The notes: generated by a model not told the origin, from the sequence alone. A DNA stretch of 64,000 nucleotides from Clostridium fungisolvens (GCF_014193895.1 NZ_BLZR01000001.1:3906001-3970000), one strand, 5' to 3'. Counted from the first letter of the stretch, positions 1 through 9,813 are shown. Made by a program: numbers and translations.

Positions 1-619
1 GCACTTCTGTAAAATCTTCTCCACCTAGATAGTTATCTCCAGCAACTGCTCTAACTTCCATTATATTGTCAAACAACTCCAGTATTGATACATCAAAGGT
101 TCCTCCCCCTAGATCAAATACCAAAAACTTGGTATCGGATTTAGCATGATGAAGTCCATAAGCTAAGGCTGCTGCAGTAGGTTCAGTTACAAGTCTTTCT
201 ACTCTAAGTCCTGCTAACTCCCCAGCTCTTTGGGTAGCTTTCCTTTGACTATCACTAAAATACGCTGGAACACTTACTACTGCTTCAGTCACTGGTACTC
301 CAAGAAACCTTTCAGCATCCTCTTTTAAAGTTTTCAATATTAAAGCAGATAATTCTTCTGGTAGGAATTCTTTATCAGATAGCCTATATACTTTTTTACT
401 CCCCATATTTCTCTTAAATATGGATGCACTAGCTTCTGGATGAGTTATCTGCCTTTCCTTAGCTATTTTCCCTATTAGAATTTCTCCATTATCATCTACA
501 CTTACAACTGATGGAGTTAAGCTTTCTCCAAACGAATTAGGAATAATTACAGGACCCTTCTCGGTCCAATAAGACACTAAACTATTGGTTGTACCTAAAT
601 CAATCCCTATATTAACCAT
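1..619 (-). CDS. Hsp70/DnaK-family chaperone, 3' end outside window
   Basis: Reverse-strand frame starting with ATG at 619 and running off the left edge, so only the first ~206 residues are seen. The N-terminus reads MVNIGIDLGTTNSLVSYW, the phosphate-1 loop of the Hsp70 ATPase, and FDLGGGTFDVS near residue 170 is the phosphate-2 loop. VTEPTAAALAYGL between them is also an Hsp70 signature. This is therefore the nucleotide-binding domain of a cytoplasmic ATP-dependent chaperone. The opening resembles HscC-like short Hsp70s more than the main DnaK, but the substrate-binding part is missing so this is a guess. No grpE or dnaJ is visible next to it. Confidence 0.93.
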   Translation of the reverse strand, partial: MVNIGIDLGTTNSLVSYWTEKGPVIIPNSFGESLTPSVVSVDDNGEILIGKIAKERQITHPEASASIFKRNMGSKKVYRLSDKEFLPEELSALILKTLKEDAERFLGVPVTEAVVSVPAYFSDSQRKATQRAGELAGLRVERLVTEPTAAALAYGLHHAKSDTKFLVFDLGGGTFDVSILELFDNIMEVRAVAGDNYLGGEDFTEV

Positions 620-828
620 ATAACCTACCTCAATTAATTTATTAATTAACTACACCTATTGGTAAATTTATCCTTATTGTACTTATCTATATTTTATTAT
701 ATTCGTTATATAATTCCAATAGTTTATGTAATCTCATTTTAATACTTAAAATTAATCACCTTATACTTTAGTAGATAGTAATTGAACTCGATAACTATAT
801 ATACTATATTTACTTGGGGGTTAAACAA

Positions 829-2367
829 ATGACAAAATCTTTAAAGAACAAATTAATGCTAAAGCTTTCCTTTGGTATAGTGTTATTAATCTTGCTAGTT
901 GCTTTATTAAGTAGATTTTTTACCTTTCTTGATATGCATGGTAGGATGGGTAACATGGAGCAAATTACTTCAACTATGATTTTAGCATCTTATGTAGTAG
1001 CACTTATCCCTGTTATACTACTAATTTCAGCTTATTATTTATACAAATTCAAAAATCAGGAGCATGAAAGCATCCCTTTACTCTTAACCTTAACATTGAC
1101 ATTTTCAAGTATTGCAATTATAGCAGTTGGAAATGGTTTAGTTGAATATCATTTTTCAATATTTATGGTAATTGCTATCATTGCTTACTTCGATAACATA
1201 AAAAATGTATTAATAAGCACAGTAATTTTTGCTGTTCATCATTTCGGAGGATATTTTTTGTTCCCTGAACTTCTATGTGGAACACATAATTATCCATTCC
1301 AAATGTTGATGCTTCATGCAATATTTTTACTATTAACTAGTTCAGCCACTATACTTATGATTTCTACTAACCAAAAAAATGAGGTTTCTCTTAATGAGGA
1401 AAGATTAAATAAAAAGAATGAGATTGAAGAAATACTTAAGAACATATCTGGTACTATTGATAACTTAACCAACTACTCCGAAAATCTTTCTGGTAGTGTT
1501 AAAAACAGCTTAAGTCTTTCAAATGACATAAACTTTGCTATGAAACATATAGAAGATGCTAGCTTAAACCAATTTAACTATACATCTGAGAGTTCAAAAG
1601 CTTTAGCAGAAGTATCACAAGGTATATTTGATATAGCAACAGCTTCTGAAAGAGCTTCATTAAAGACTGTGGAAACAGTAAAAGAAGCTGAAAATGGCGA
1701 AAATGCAATCAAACAAGTAGTTAAACAAATGAACTCAATAGATAGTTCAGTTGGTAATGTTGCTGAAATAATCGAAGTATTTAGTAAACAATCAAAGGAT
1801 ATTGATCAGGTAGTTCAGGTAATAAGTGCTATTGCAGAACAAACTAACTTATTAGCTCTCAATGCCGCAATAGAAGCTGCTAGAGCTGGAGAAAGCGGAA
1901 AAGGCTTTGCTGTAGTTGCTGACGAAGTTAGAAAACTTGCTGAAGAGTCTCAAGAATCAGCTATAAAGATTTCTGATATGATTAAGAACATACAAGAAAA
2001 TATTAATAATGCTAATAAAGCAATGAACATAGGTATCAAAGATGTTCGTACTGGTATAGATGTAGTTAATGAAACAGGAAGAACCTTTAACAACATTCTT
2101 CAGGCTATAGACATAGTTAGAGATGATGTTTCCAAGGTTGCTAGTGTATCACAAGATGTATCGGCTGCTGCTCAACAGGTTACAAGTTCCATAGAACAAG
2201 TTGCTGAACATGCAGACAACAATTCTAATAAGACACAGGAAACAGCTCACTCAATAGTGCAGCAAAATCAATATTTAGAGCAGATGTTTGAAATCTCTGA
2301 GAAGCTCGAATCAACTTCACGAACTCTTCAAGATTTAGTTGATAGATTCAATAATGAGAAAAAGTAA
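829..2367 (+). CDS. Methyl-accepting chemotaxis protein, multi-TM sensor
   Basis: Chemoreceptor. The N-terminal ~190 residues hold about six hydrophobic segments with almost no extracellular loop domain, so sensing is probably inside the membrane. A His pair in AVHHFGGYF inside one segment could be a ligand or metal site (inference). The C-terminal part is a long coiled coil with the hallmark tip AEQTNLLALNAAIEAARAGE, which binds CheA/CheW. No clear HAMP domain is seen. A longer frame opens with TTG at 814, but GGGGG at 816-820 is a good Shine-Dalgarno for ATG 829, so that start is chosen (512 aa). No che genes are adjacent. Confidence 0.93.
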   Translation: MTKSLKNKLMLKLSFGIVLLILLVALLSRFFTFLDMHGRMGNMEQITSTMILASYVVALIPVILLISAYYLYKFKNQEHESIPLLLTLTLTFSSIAIIAVGNGLVEYHFSIFMVIAIIAYFDNIKNVLISTVIFAVHHFGGYFLFPELLCGTHNYPFQMLMLHAIFLLLTSSATILMISTNQKNEVSLNEERLNKKNEIEEILKNISGTIDNLTNYSENLSGSVKNSLSLSNDINFAMKHIEDASLNQFNYTSESSKALAEVSQGIFDIATASERASLKTVETVKEAENGENAIKQVVKQMNSIDSSVGNVAEIIEVFSKQSKDIDQVVQVISAIAEQTNLLALNAAIEAARAGESGKGFAVVADEVRKLAEESQESAIKISDMIKNIQENINNANKAMNIGIKDVRTGIDVVNETGRTFNNILQAIDIVRDDVSKVASVSQDVSAAAQQVTSSIEQVAEHADNNSNKTQETAHSIVQQNQYLEQMFEISEKLESTSRTLQDLVDRFNNEKK

Positions 2368-2373
2368 CTATGC

Positions 2374-2412
2374 AAAAGGAGAAAGCTTTTAAAGACTTTC
2401 TCCTTTTGTTAT
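2374..2412 (+). terminator. Intrinsic terminator after chemoreceptor
   Basis: Inverted repeat AAAAGGAGAAAG (2374-2385) and CTTTCTCCTTTT (2396-2407) with a T-rich tail. It sits 7 bp after the chemoreceptor stop and between convergent genes, so it may serve both strands. Confidence 0.85.
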
Positions 2413-2447
2413 AACATAAATTTTTTAAAAGTAAATTATACTATAAT

Positions 2448-4484
2448 TTATTCATTAAGTTTTTGAACTTCTACAAGACAGGTGTGATAGGAAGTTCCAA
2501 AACCCATGTCAGTAATCATATCTTCAATTAAATTGTTAACAGATAGCTTTGTTTTTTCTGATAAACCTTCAAAGATATTTACTGCTCCTGGTTTTATACT
2601 TTCAACGATTTTAGCCTTTACAAATACCTCGCCCCTATGATTATATACCTTTACCATATCTCCACTATTTATATTTCTTATTTTAGCATCTTCTGGATGT
2701 ATGTGAATAACCGGAGTAAATATATCGTTTAGTCTCTTGCTTTCAGTAAATTGAGAATTTATCCTTTCTAAAGCATGTGCAGTTATCAATTGAAGTGGAT
2801 ATTTCAAATAATCTTCTTTAGAAGAATACTTACTTTCAAATGGTTCTTCATATACTGGAAGTTGATTAACACCCCAATCTTTAAAGATATCCTCTGAATA
2901 AAACTCTATCTTCCCACTAGATGTTTTAAAATCCATATTTCTAAAGGCAATCTCATCATAGTCTTCAGCAATATATGGTTTATTCTTCATTTGCTCAATG
3001 GTAGTATTTAATCTACTGAATTTTATAACATTACTTAATATCTCTAAATCATCGTTTGGAAAGTACTTCATATCAAAGTTAAACTTTTTACCAAGCAGCC
3101 TGTATATTTCTCGATCTTTTTTACACTCACCTGGAGAATTTACGGTTTTCTGTTTTAGTTGTATGTAAGGATGGCCGTATGCTGCTACCAAATCATCTTC
3201 TTCCAAAAAAGAAGCTGCTGGAAGCACTAAATCTGCATACTTAGCCGTATCAGTTAAAAAACTATCAGTAACTACAATAAAATCCAGCTTATCTAAATTA
3301 GCCTTTAACTTTCCTATATTAGGATTACTATTAAGCGGATTTGCTTTTTCCACCCACATAGCTTTAATTTTAGGACCATCTATTTTTTCTATTTCACTAG
3401 CTAACCTTCCCTTTGGTATTCTTAGCCTTACTCTTGTTGGTTCCTCAGGAAGGTATGGCCACTTAAGCATTCCTCCTTGACTTTCTCCAGCGTATATTCC
3501 ACAGCCTTCTTCTCCAATACTTCCAGTTATAGCAGGCAAAAGTGAAACAGCTCTTATAGTTTGTCCCCCATTAGTATATCTCTGAAATCCATAGCCTAAA
3601 ATCATTGCATACTTAGGATTTTCTTTTATAAGTTCTACCAATTTATTTAAATCTTCCAAAGGAACCTCTGTTAATCTACATACTTCTTCTATTGTATATT
3701 CTTTTAAAAACTCTTTATACTTTTCAAAACCTAAGGTATACTGCTCTATAAAATTATTATCTGCAATATTATTTTCCACAAGAACCTTTGCAATACCAAT
3801 AGCTAATAATCCATCAGTGCCGCCTCTTGGGTATATATGAAGAGTGCTTTTACTACTCGATTCGTTTCTCCTTGGATCAATGGTAACAAGCTTTGATCCA
3901 TTTCTCACCGCTTCATTAATAAAACTCATTGCATGTATATTAGTATGAGCTGGATTACCTCCCCATAAAATTATAAGTTTACTATTTAAAAGATCTGCTA
4001 AAGAATTTTGTGTTCTCCATCCATAAGTATATTTCATTCCTTCTTCAGCAGCCGGATCACACAAATCCCCTATGGTTCCTGTATACCCTCCGAACTGGTG
4101 CCAAAAGCTATAAGCATATTTTCTCATAACTCCAAAATTGCCACTACCTTGATAATAAAGCACTGCTTCTGGGCCGACTTCTGTTCGTATCTTTTCAAAA
4201 TTTATATATATCAAATCTAGGGCTTCATCCCAAGATATTTTTTCATATTTTCCTTCGCCTCTAACACCAGTTCTTTTTAGGGGGTACAATATTCTCTCTT
4301 CACTGTTTATAATTTCAGGGTAAACTCTCCCCTTTGCACATATTTTTCCTCTTGTTACTGGGTTATTATCATTTCCTTCTACCTTTATTACCTTATCACC
4401 TTTAACATAAGCCTTTAATGGGCAGGTAGCAAAGCAATTTTTTGAACATACAGTATTAACGGTCCTAATTTCATCTTGTCCCAT
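2448..4484 (-). CDS. Molybdopterin oxidoreductase, DMSO reductase family
   Basis: 678-aa soluble oxidoreductase of the bis-molybdopterin (Mo or W) family. Cysteines 13, 17, 21 and 49 form the C-x3-C-x3-C-x27-C [4Fe-4S] site. GDLCDPAAEEG near residue 138 lies where the family places its metal ligand, here possibly Cys. Further signatures are TIDPRRNES, AMWVEKANPLNSNPN and a C-terminal molydopterin-binding barrel with HPEDAKIRNINSGDMV. No signal peptide or partner subunit genes are present, so it acts alone in the cytoplasm or with an unlinked partner; the substrate cannot be read from sequence. AAGGGA upstream of ATG 4484 is a usable ribosome site. Confidence 0.92.
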   Translation of the reverse strand: MGQDEIRTVNTVCSKNCFATCPLKAYVKGDKVIKVEGNDNNPVTRGKICAKGRVYPEIINSEERILYPLKRTGVRGEGKYEKISWDEALDLIYINFEKIRTEVGPEAVLYYQGSGNFGVMRKYAYSFWHQFGGYTGTIGDLCDPAAEEGMKYTYGWRTQNSLADLLNSKLIILWGGNPAHTNIHAMSFINEAVRNGSKLVTIDPRRNESSSKSTLHIYPRGGTDGLLAIGIAKVLVENNIADNNFIEQYTLGFEKYKEFLKEYTIEEVCRLTEVPLEDLNKLVELIKENPKYAMILGYGFQRYTNGGQTIRAVSLLPAITGSIGEEGCGIYAGESQGGMLKWPYLPEEPTRVRLRIPKGRLASEIEKIDGPKIKAMWVEKANPLNSNPNIGKLKANLDKLDFIVVTDSFLTDTAKYADLVLPAASFLEEDDLVAAYGHPYIQLKQKTVNSPGECKKDREIYRLLGKKFNFDMKYFPNDDLEILSNVIKFSRLNTTIEQMKNKPYIAEDYDEIAFRNMDFKTSSGKIEFYSEDIFKDWGVNQLPVYEEPFESKYSSKEDYLKYPLQLITAHALERINSQFTESKRLNDIFTPVIHIHPEDAKIRNINSGDMVKVYNHRGEVFVKAKIVESIKPGAVNIFEGLSEKTKLSVNNLIEDMITDMGFGTSYHTCLVEVQKLNE

Positions 4485-4916
4485 ATATAAAGTATCCCTT
4501 CTATAATAAAATATAATTTTTCACATCTTTAAAAATTTACTAAAGAGTAAAAATATATTTAAAGTATACCATATAAGGCTATATATTCTATGGTTTAATA
4601 TTGCGATCTTCTTGTTTAAGACCTATATTAAAATCATTATTTTTTATTGTTAAATATAATTATTTTAAGAATACAATTAATGCTTTTCAGCATATTATAA
4701 ATATACCCTCTAGGGGTTCCTTTTTATACCATTGAATATTGAATATTTATTGACTATAATAACATTAAATTATTATTAACCCTTACTAATTCTTAACTAT
4801 AAGTTATAGTTGCATATATGTTTAAAAATTATTACACTTCAAACACTTAATGCAGCCATAATCATAAATTAAATTTTTATAAGACTAGTATTAAAGGGTT
4901 TTAGGAGGAAAACTTT
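4485..4916. other. Divergent intergenic region, AT-rich
   Basis: 432 bp between divergent genes. No open coding frame or clear structured RNA is seen. TTGACT at 4750-4755 could be a -35 box for the downstream DsbA-like gene, but no convincing -10 lies 17 bp away. Confidence 0.4.
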
Positions 4917-5642
4917 ATGAAAATAGAAATATGGTCCGATTTCGTATGTCCATTTTGTTATATTGGAAAAAGAAGATTGGAAATGGCATTGGATAAATTT
5001 GAGTATAAGGATGAAGTAGAAATTACTTTTAGAAGCTTCGAGCTAGATCCTTCTGCTCAAAAAAAATATGATGAAAATATTCATCAACTTATCGCAAAAA
5101 AATATGGAATACCTGTAGAGCAGGCAAAAGCGTCTAATGATCAATTAGTAGAGCAAGCTAAAACTCTTGGTCTAGAATATAATTTTGATACATTAATTCC
5201 AACAAATACTTTTGATGCACATAGATTATCTCATTATGGAAAGTCTGAAGGTAAGATGAATGAATTATCTGAGAGAATCCTTAAAGCATACTTTACAGAC
5301 TCCTTAGATTTATCTGATCACACAGTATTATCTAAACTAGCAGGTGAAGTTGGTCTGGATAGCAAAAAAGCCTTAGAGATATTATCTACTGATCAATATG
5401 CCTTAGATGTTAGAAAAGATGAAGAAAGAGCTTCCGCTTTACGAATAAGTGGCGTTCCATTCTTTGTTTTCAATAATAAATATGCTGTATCTGGAGCTCA
5501 GTCATCAGATTTATTCTTAGATGTATTAAAAAAAGTGAGAAATGAAGAACTTTCATCTCCAGTTATAGAATTTCTTACAGAAAAATTAGATAAGGATGAT
5601 TCTGAGTCTAATACTTGTTCGGATGGTAAGTGTGAAATTTAA
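4917..5642 (+). CDS. DsbA-family dithiol oxidoreductase, FrnE-like
   Basis: 241-aa cytoplasmic thioredoxin-fold protein. IEIWSDFVCPFCYIGKRRLE at the N-terminus carries the CPFC active-site pair typical of FrnE-like DsbA proteins; the cis-proline loop is SGVPFFVF around residue 182, and a helical insertion lies between them. No signal peptide, so it acts on cytosolic thiols or polyketide-like substrates in the family (substrate unknown). A C-terminal CSDGKCEI tail adds a second cysteine pair that may be redox active or bind metal. AGGAGGA precedes ATG 4917. Monocistronic, closed by a strong terminator. Confidence 0.93.
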   Translation: MKIEIWSDFVCPFCYIGKRRLEMALDKFEYKDEVEITFRSFELDPSAQKKYDENIHQLIAKKYGIPVEQAKASNDQLVEQAKTLGLEYNFDTLIPTNTFDAHRLSHYGKSEGKMNELSERILKAYFTDSLDLSDHTVLSKLAGEVGLDSKKALEILSTDQYALDVRKDEERASALRISGVPFFVFNNKYAVSGAQSSDLFLDVLKKVRNEELSSPVIEFLTEKLDKDDSESNTCSDGKCEI

Positions 5643-5650
5643 TATACAGT

Positions 5651-5690
5651 AAAAAATTACTGAAGAGACATTCTTCAGTAATTTTTTTTG
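5651..5690 (+). terminator. Intrinsic terminator after DsbA-like gene
   Basis: AAAAATTACTGAAGA pairs with TTCTTCAGTAATTTTT around a GACA loop, followed by a run of T. Strong hairpin 9 bp after the stop. Confidence 0.92.
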
Positions 5691-5930
5691 CATCAGCAAA
5701 AAGTTCCACTTTTATTGAATTTTTTATAACTTATAAAAACCTTCTGATCATCACTTGTAAATATGCTCCATCCTAATTCTAATGAAGCCTTTAAAAATCT
5801 TATGGGTAAATTAATATTTTCTCAACTTTGCAATATTATAAGTGATTTAGTAAAAAGACCACCAGTATATTCGAATTTTAGAGTGGATAAGATACTTGCG
5901 TAGTAAAAAAATTAAGAGGAGTGATTTGCG

Positions 5931-6551
5931 ATGGATGAGAAAAGCAAAAAAGTAGTAGAAAAATTTATAGATTCTAAGAAAAATGATGCTGAAATTGGTG
6001 CTGAGATCACTGGCTTAAGAGATCAATTAAGTGTTATGGAAAGTACATTAAATCAATTAAAACAAAGTTCAATGAACACTTCCTTTGGTTCTCAGGGTTC
6101 ACAAGCTCAAGGAAATCAAGCAAGTTCTGAAGGTAATAGAGTTATGATAGATTTACAGCAACAAATTACAAACTTTAAACAACAAACTCAGCAGCAACAA
6201 CAACAAACTCAACAACAGCTACAATCATCAATAGCAAATGCTATGAATGACTTAAGCAAAGCTAGTCAATTCCTTCAATCAAATCAAACTCTTGCACAAA
6301 TGAGTCAACTTATAGAGCAAACACAACAGCAATTAAATCAAATGAGTCAAAACTCTGGTTCTCAGCAAAACAGCCAGTTTAGTGGGCAAAGTTCAAGTTT
6401 TAGTCAAGGTGGTCAAAATAACCAATATTCCAGCCAAAGTTCACATGCCGGCTCTAACTTGGGAACAAATTCAGGTTCATCTAATTCATATAGTGACCCA
6501 AGTATTGACTATGCCCATACTCATGATCATAGCCGTATAAAATCATTTTAG
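5931..6551 (+). CDS. Gln/Ser-rich low-complexity protein, unknown
   Basis: 206 aa, family not recognised. Residues 1-50 are charged and helical with coiled-coil spacing (GLRDQLSVMESTLNQLKQ); residues 60-140 are Gln-rich coiled coil including runs of Q; residues 140-185 are Ser/Gly/Gln-rich and probably disordered; the tail contains AHTHDHS, a His cluster that could bind metal. No signal peptide or membrane segment. GAGGAG lies 8 bp before ATG 5931. A surface, spore-coat or adhesive role is possible for such composition, but nothing in the neighbours supports one. Confidence 0.75.
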   Translation: MDEKSKKVVEKFIDSKKNDAEIGAEITGLRDQLSVMESTLNQLKQSSMNTSFGSQGSQAQGNQASSEGNRVMIDLQQQITNFKQQTQQQQQQTQQQLQSSIANAMNDLSKASQFLQSNQTLAQMSQLIEQTQQQLNQMSQNSGSQQNSQFSGQSSSFSQGGQNNQYSSQSSHAGSNLGTNSGSSNSYSDPSIDYAHTHDHSRIKSF

Positions 6552-6615
6552 TATAGCGCTGTTGTTACTTTTCTTTATAAGTATATTTAGACAATTTATT
6601 AAATAATATTCAATT

Positions 6616-6645
6616 AGTCGCGTTTATGTTATAAGCGCGACTTTC
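6616..6645 (+). terminator. Hairpin terminator after Gln-rich gene
   Basis: AGTCGCG (6616-6622) pairs with CGCGACT (6636-6642), followed by TTTCC. Stem is GC-rich, tail short. Confidence 0.65.
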
Positions 6646-6739
6646 CTATTGAAGTATTTTATCTTTATTTTAAAATTTCTTTTGCAATTTGAAAGTTTTT
6701 ACATATAATGAATTGAGTAATTTTTTGGGAGGCAAAAAT

Positions 6740-7639
6740 TTGATTCTTTACTACCCCTATATGGGGCATAAAATAGAATGTAAAAGAGTTCCTATAACCT
6801 TTCCAGCTCAACATCAATCTGTACAACCTGGACTTGAGTATCTCATGCATCCTAGACCAATATTTGACGATCCAGATTATAAAGGAAGTGGAAAGTTAAA
6901 GAACAAAGTAGCTATTATTACAGGTGGAGATAGCGGTATAGGAAGAGCTGTATCCTTAGCCTTCGCTAAAGAAGGGGCAGATATAGTCATTGTATATTTA
7001 AATGAACATACAGATGCTAACGAAACAAAAACACTTATTGAATCAAAAGGAAGCAAGTGTATCTTAATTGCTGGTGATTTAAGAGATGAAGATTTTTCTA
7101 AAAAGATTGTAGATATTGCTATTAGTAATTTAGGTAAAATAGATATATTAGTCAATAATGCTGGAGTGCAATTTTCTCAAAATAGTATTGAAGACATTAG
7201 TGCACAACAACTTGATGATACATTCCGTACAAATATATACCCTATGTTTTATTTAACAAAAGCTGCTCTCCCTTATCTAAGCAGTGGAAGTGCTATCATA
7301 AACACTACTTCGGTAACTGCTTATAAAGGAGCAAAACTTCTTATAGATTACTCAAGTACAAAAGGAGCTATTGTGAGCTTTACTCGTTCTTTATCGCTTT
7401 CACTTGCTGAAAAAGGTATTCGTGTAAATGCAGTTGCTCCAGGTCCTGTTTGGACCCCTCTTCAACCAGCAAGCTACCATGCAGAGTATCTAACATCCTT
7501 TGGTTTAGATACAGAAATGAAAAGAGCTGGTCAGCCAGTAGAACTAGCACCAACTTACGTTTACCTTGCTTCAGATGACTCCACTTTTGTTACTGGCCAA
7601 ATACTTCATGTAAATGGTGGAAGTTACATCAGTTCTTAA
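6740..7639 (+). CDS. Short-chain dehydrogenase/reductase, YghA/YhdF-like
   Basis: Classical SDR acting on a carbonyl or alcohol with NAD(P). The cofactor loop is TGGDSGIGRA, the NAG motif is LVNNAGVQ, the catalytic Ser is in TTSVTAY and the catalytic pair is YSSTK; PGPVWTPL follows. A ~50-residue N-terminal extension (HPRPIFDDPDYKGSGKL) before the Rossmann fold is characteristic of the YghA/YhdF group of general-stress aldehyde reductases. The open frame begins at TTG 6689, but GGGAGG at 6727-6732 positions TTG 6740, giving 299 aa. Substrate unknown. It ends at a terminator shared with the convergent hydrolase. Confidence 0.9.
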   Translation: MILYYPYMGHKIECKRVPITFPAQHQSVQPGLEYLMHPRPIFDDPDYKGSGKLKNKVAIITGGDSGIGRAVSLAFAKEGADIVIVYLNEHTDANETKTLIESKGSKCILIAGDLRDEDFSKKIVDIAISNLGKIDILVNNAGVQFSQNSIEDISAQQLDDTFRTNIYPMFYLTKAALPYLSSGSAIINTTSVTAYKGAKLLIDYSSTKGAIVSFTRSLSLSLAEKGIRVNAVAPGPVWTPLQPASYHAEYLTSFGLDTEMKRAGQPVELAPTYVYLASDDSTFVTGQILHVNGGSYISS

Positions 7640-7703
7640 ACAACATCCTTTATACAGTTAAACTAAAATACTATTAAAAATTGTTATATCCTCCTACCTT
7701 TAT

Positions 7704-7747
7704 AAAAAAGCACAACTAAATGGTTTTAACCACCTAGTTGTGCTTTA
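7704..7747. terminator. Bidirectional terminator
   Basis: AAAGCACAACTA (7707-7718) pairs with TAGTTGTGCTTT (7735-7746), with A-run before and T-run after, placed between convergent SDR and wall hydrolase genes. Confidence 0.88.
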
Positions 7748-7810
7748 AATATATTATAAATACTATATTTAAGAGTATTGTTGAAGTTAAATGGCTATAC
7801 AGCTCAAAAT

Positions 7811-8683
7811 TTAATTCATTATTCTTCTTGCTGCATAAAAGCTCCAAATACCTTCTATTCTTATATTTGCTCCTGGGTAAGGCGCATGTATCATTTGATT
7901 ATCTCCAACATATATTCCTACATGTCCTGGGGAAGTAAGAACTAAATCCCCAACCTTAAGATTATCTCTTGAAACTGCTGTTCCTGAATTTATTTGATTA
8001 TGGGTTGTCCTTCCAATGCTTGTCCCAAAGTTATTATAAACATATTGAGTAAAGCCAGAACAGTCAAATCCTTTTGGAGTTGTCCCCCCCCAAACATAAG
8101 GTGTTCCCAAAAAGTTTTTAGAATATGCTACAACTTTATCACCATTGCTTGTATTATCTACAACAACTGGAATCTCAACATTCTTAATTTCAATAGTTTT
8201 ATTAAAATCCTCTTCTAACCTCCAATGATTAGATTGATTAGTTGAATCATTCCAAGTTGCTACTTTATTATCGCTACTTAGATGAAGCTGACTGCCTGTC
8301 CTAACATTTGTTATAACATAATACCCATTACCAGCCTCAGTTATACTCCACATATTCGATTGATTTCCGCTATCATTATAAGCAGCTAACTTATTATTAG
8401 CATCCATATGTAATTGAAGATTTGATTTAACGTTTACTATATTATAATAATCTCCTATAGGTTTTAAAACCCATTGATTTGCTGTATTCTTTGGATCATT
8501 CCATGCCCCTATCCCATTGTTAGCATCCATATGCAGTTGAAGACCTGTTCTTTCGTTTACTATCAATGCTTTTTCGGGAAGCGTTATCGCAAAGGCAGTT
8601 TTCATATCGCTTACACTACTTATATAACAGACTACACTAAAGGCAAATAAGAATGTAATCAGTTTTTTACGTAATTTCATCAT
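7811..8683 (-). CDS. Secreted NlpC/P60 endopeptidase with ricin-type lectin repeats
   Basis: 290 aa. Residues 1-32 form a signal peptide ending near TAFA. Residues 35-155 hold three repeats of the pattern LQLHMDANNxxxAWNDPxNxxNxW, a ricin B-type beta-trefoil that binds sugar. Residues 180-290 are an NlpC/P60 domain with catalytic Cys in FDCSGF, His in GHVGIYVG and the third polar residue in MIHAPYPG. The protein should cleave peptide stems of peptidoglycan outside the cell. Two adjacent ATG codons are possible starts behind AAAGGAG; both give the same mature product. An attenuator-like hairpin lies in its leader. Confidence 0.93.
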   Translation of the reverse strand: MMKLRKKLITFLFAFSVVCYISSVSDMKTAFAITLPEKALIVNERTGLQLHMDANNGIGAWNDPKNTANQWVLKPIGDYYNIVNVKSNLQLHMDANNKLAAYNDSGNQSNMWSITEAGNGYYVITNVRTGSQLHLSSDNKVATWNDSTNQSNHWRLEEDFNKTIEIKNVEIPVVVDNTSNGDKVVAYSKNFLGTPYVWGGTTPKGFDCSGFTQYVYNNFGTSIGRTTHNQINSGTAVSRDNLKVGDLVLTSPGHVGIYVGDNQMIHAPYPGANIRIEGIWSFYAARRIMN

Positions 8684-9215
8684 ATCTACTCCTTTTCTAT
8701 GAAAAAATCGCTGAAGCGACTTTCTTCAGTGAATTTTTTGCGCATCTGCCTTTTCTTAAGCGTATGTGAAGAAATTCTGGCAGGCGATATATTCTTCTTT
8801 TTTTATTCTTTAACTTATACTATGTCTTAAGTCTGTTCGCATAACTATCCACAGATATAATTGAGATATAATTTCCTAAAGAATAAAATAATTGCTTCCT
8901 AGCAATTAAATAATTTTTTATATGCTATCGATTACAACCACTTAAATAATTAGTGTATTTTTGATAAGAAGATGATATATTCCTAGGGGGAATGTATCTG
9001 TACTTACGCTCAACCATATCTTAATATAATAGTGGACAAATTAAAACCCTTTATTACTGCCACTGATACCAATATATTCTTAAATGGATTTTTTCCATAG
9101 ATAAAAATAATCATATACTTTTCAACAATCACACTATAAATTGGTAATTTATTGTATACTATAATAAAATCATTTTTATATTACTTATCTATATTTATAG
9201 AGGGAGGTCAATTAA
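8684..9215. other. Divergent intergenic region with leader structure
   Basis: 532 bp between divergent genes. Apart from the attenuator-like hairpin at 8702-8739, I see only AT-rich sequence. TATAAT at 9160-9165 is a likely -10 box for the gene at 9216, without a clear -35. Confidence 0.45.
8702..8739 (-). promoter_or_regulatory. Terminator-like leader hairpin upstream of NlpC/P60 gene
   Basis: Read on the minus strand, AAAAAATTCACTGAAG pairs with CTTCAGCGATTTTTT and ends in a T-run only ~20 bp before the start codon. No minus-strand gene ends here, so it fits a transcription attenuator in the 5' leader. A second small inverted repeat (CTGCC/GGCAG, 8744-8784) precedes it. I do not recognise a known riboswitch class; ydaO-type signatures were looked for and not found. 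Confidence 0.5.
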
Positions 9216-9728
9216 ATGAAGAAACCCTTAATTACTGCTTTTATAGCTATAGTCCTTCTTATACCATTTACAATCGTATTTTTTTACATTTGGTTCGCTA
9301 TAGGAATGATTTCAGCTAGTAGTGCCCACTCTATAAAATTACCCTGGGTTAATCAATATAAGACTTCTATAAACTCTAAATTTCCTGTGATTAAAGACAT
9401 AAACATTTATGATAAGCAAGGCAGAGTACGATTTGATTTCAATGTACCTTATAACATGACCCTAGACCAATGTAAGGATGTAGCAAAAGTAACAAAAGAT
9501 TTTATAACAAATACTAATAACATGAAAAATCTACTTGATGATAAATCTATAGAGCAAAATAATATTTGCCTAACCTTTAATTTAAAGAAAAATACCTATA
9601 TTTTTGAATGTCCTATTTTTGTACAAACCAAAGATCCTACAGACAATCCAAATACAACTGAAGAAAATAACTATAAGATATGGTATTTACAAGTTAATGA
9701 TGCACCAGTAATTGAGCTTGAATTTTAA
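9216..9728 (+). CDS. Single-pass membrane protein, unknown
   Basis: 170 aa, family not recognised. Residues 5-30 form one hydrophobic helix (LITAFIAIVLLIPFTIVFFY); the remainder is a small soluble domain of mixed strand and helix, predicted extracytoplasmic from the positive N-terminus. No conserved catalytic motif is obvious. GAGGGAGG lies 9 bp before ATG 9216. It is followed after 85 bp by an alpha/beta hydrolase on the same strand with its own ribosome site, so the two may be cotranscribed, but nothing else ties them. Confidence 0.75.
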   Translation: MKKPLITAFIAIVLLIPFTIVFFYIWFAIGMISASSAHSIKLPWVNQYKTSINSKFPVIKDINIYDKQGRVRFDFNVPYNMTLDQCKDVAKVTKDFITNTNNMKNLLDDKSIEQNNICLTFNLKKNTYIFECPIFVQTKDPTDNPNTTEENNYKIWYLQVNDAPVIELEF

Positions 9729-9813
9729 AATTGAATCCAGACAAATATTAATTCACAAATCTGTCACACTATGAATACCCTATCAATATGAGTATTTCTA
9801 GTGGAGGCTACAA

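Noticed and set aside
8684..9000. c-di-AMP (ydaO) or c-di-GMP riboswitch before the NlpC/P60 gene
   Set aside because: The conserved loops of these classes are not present; only generic hairpins are seen.
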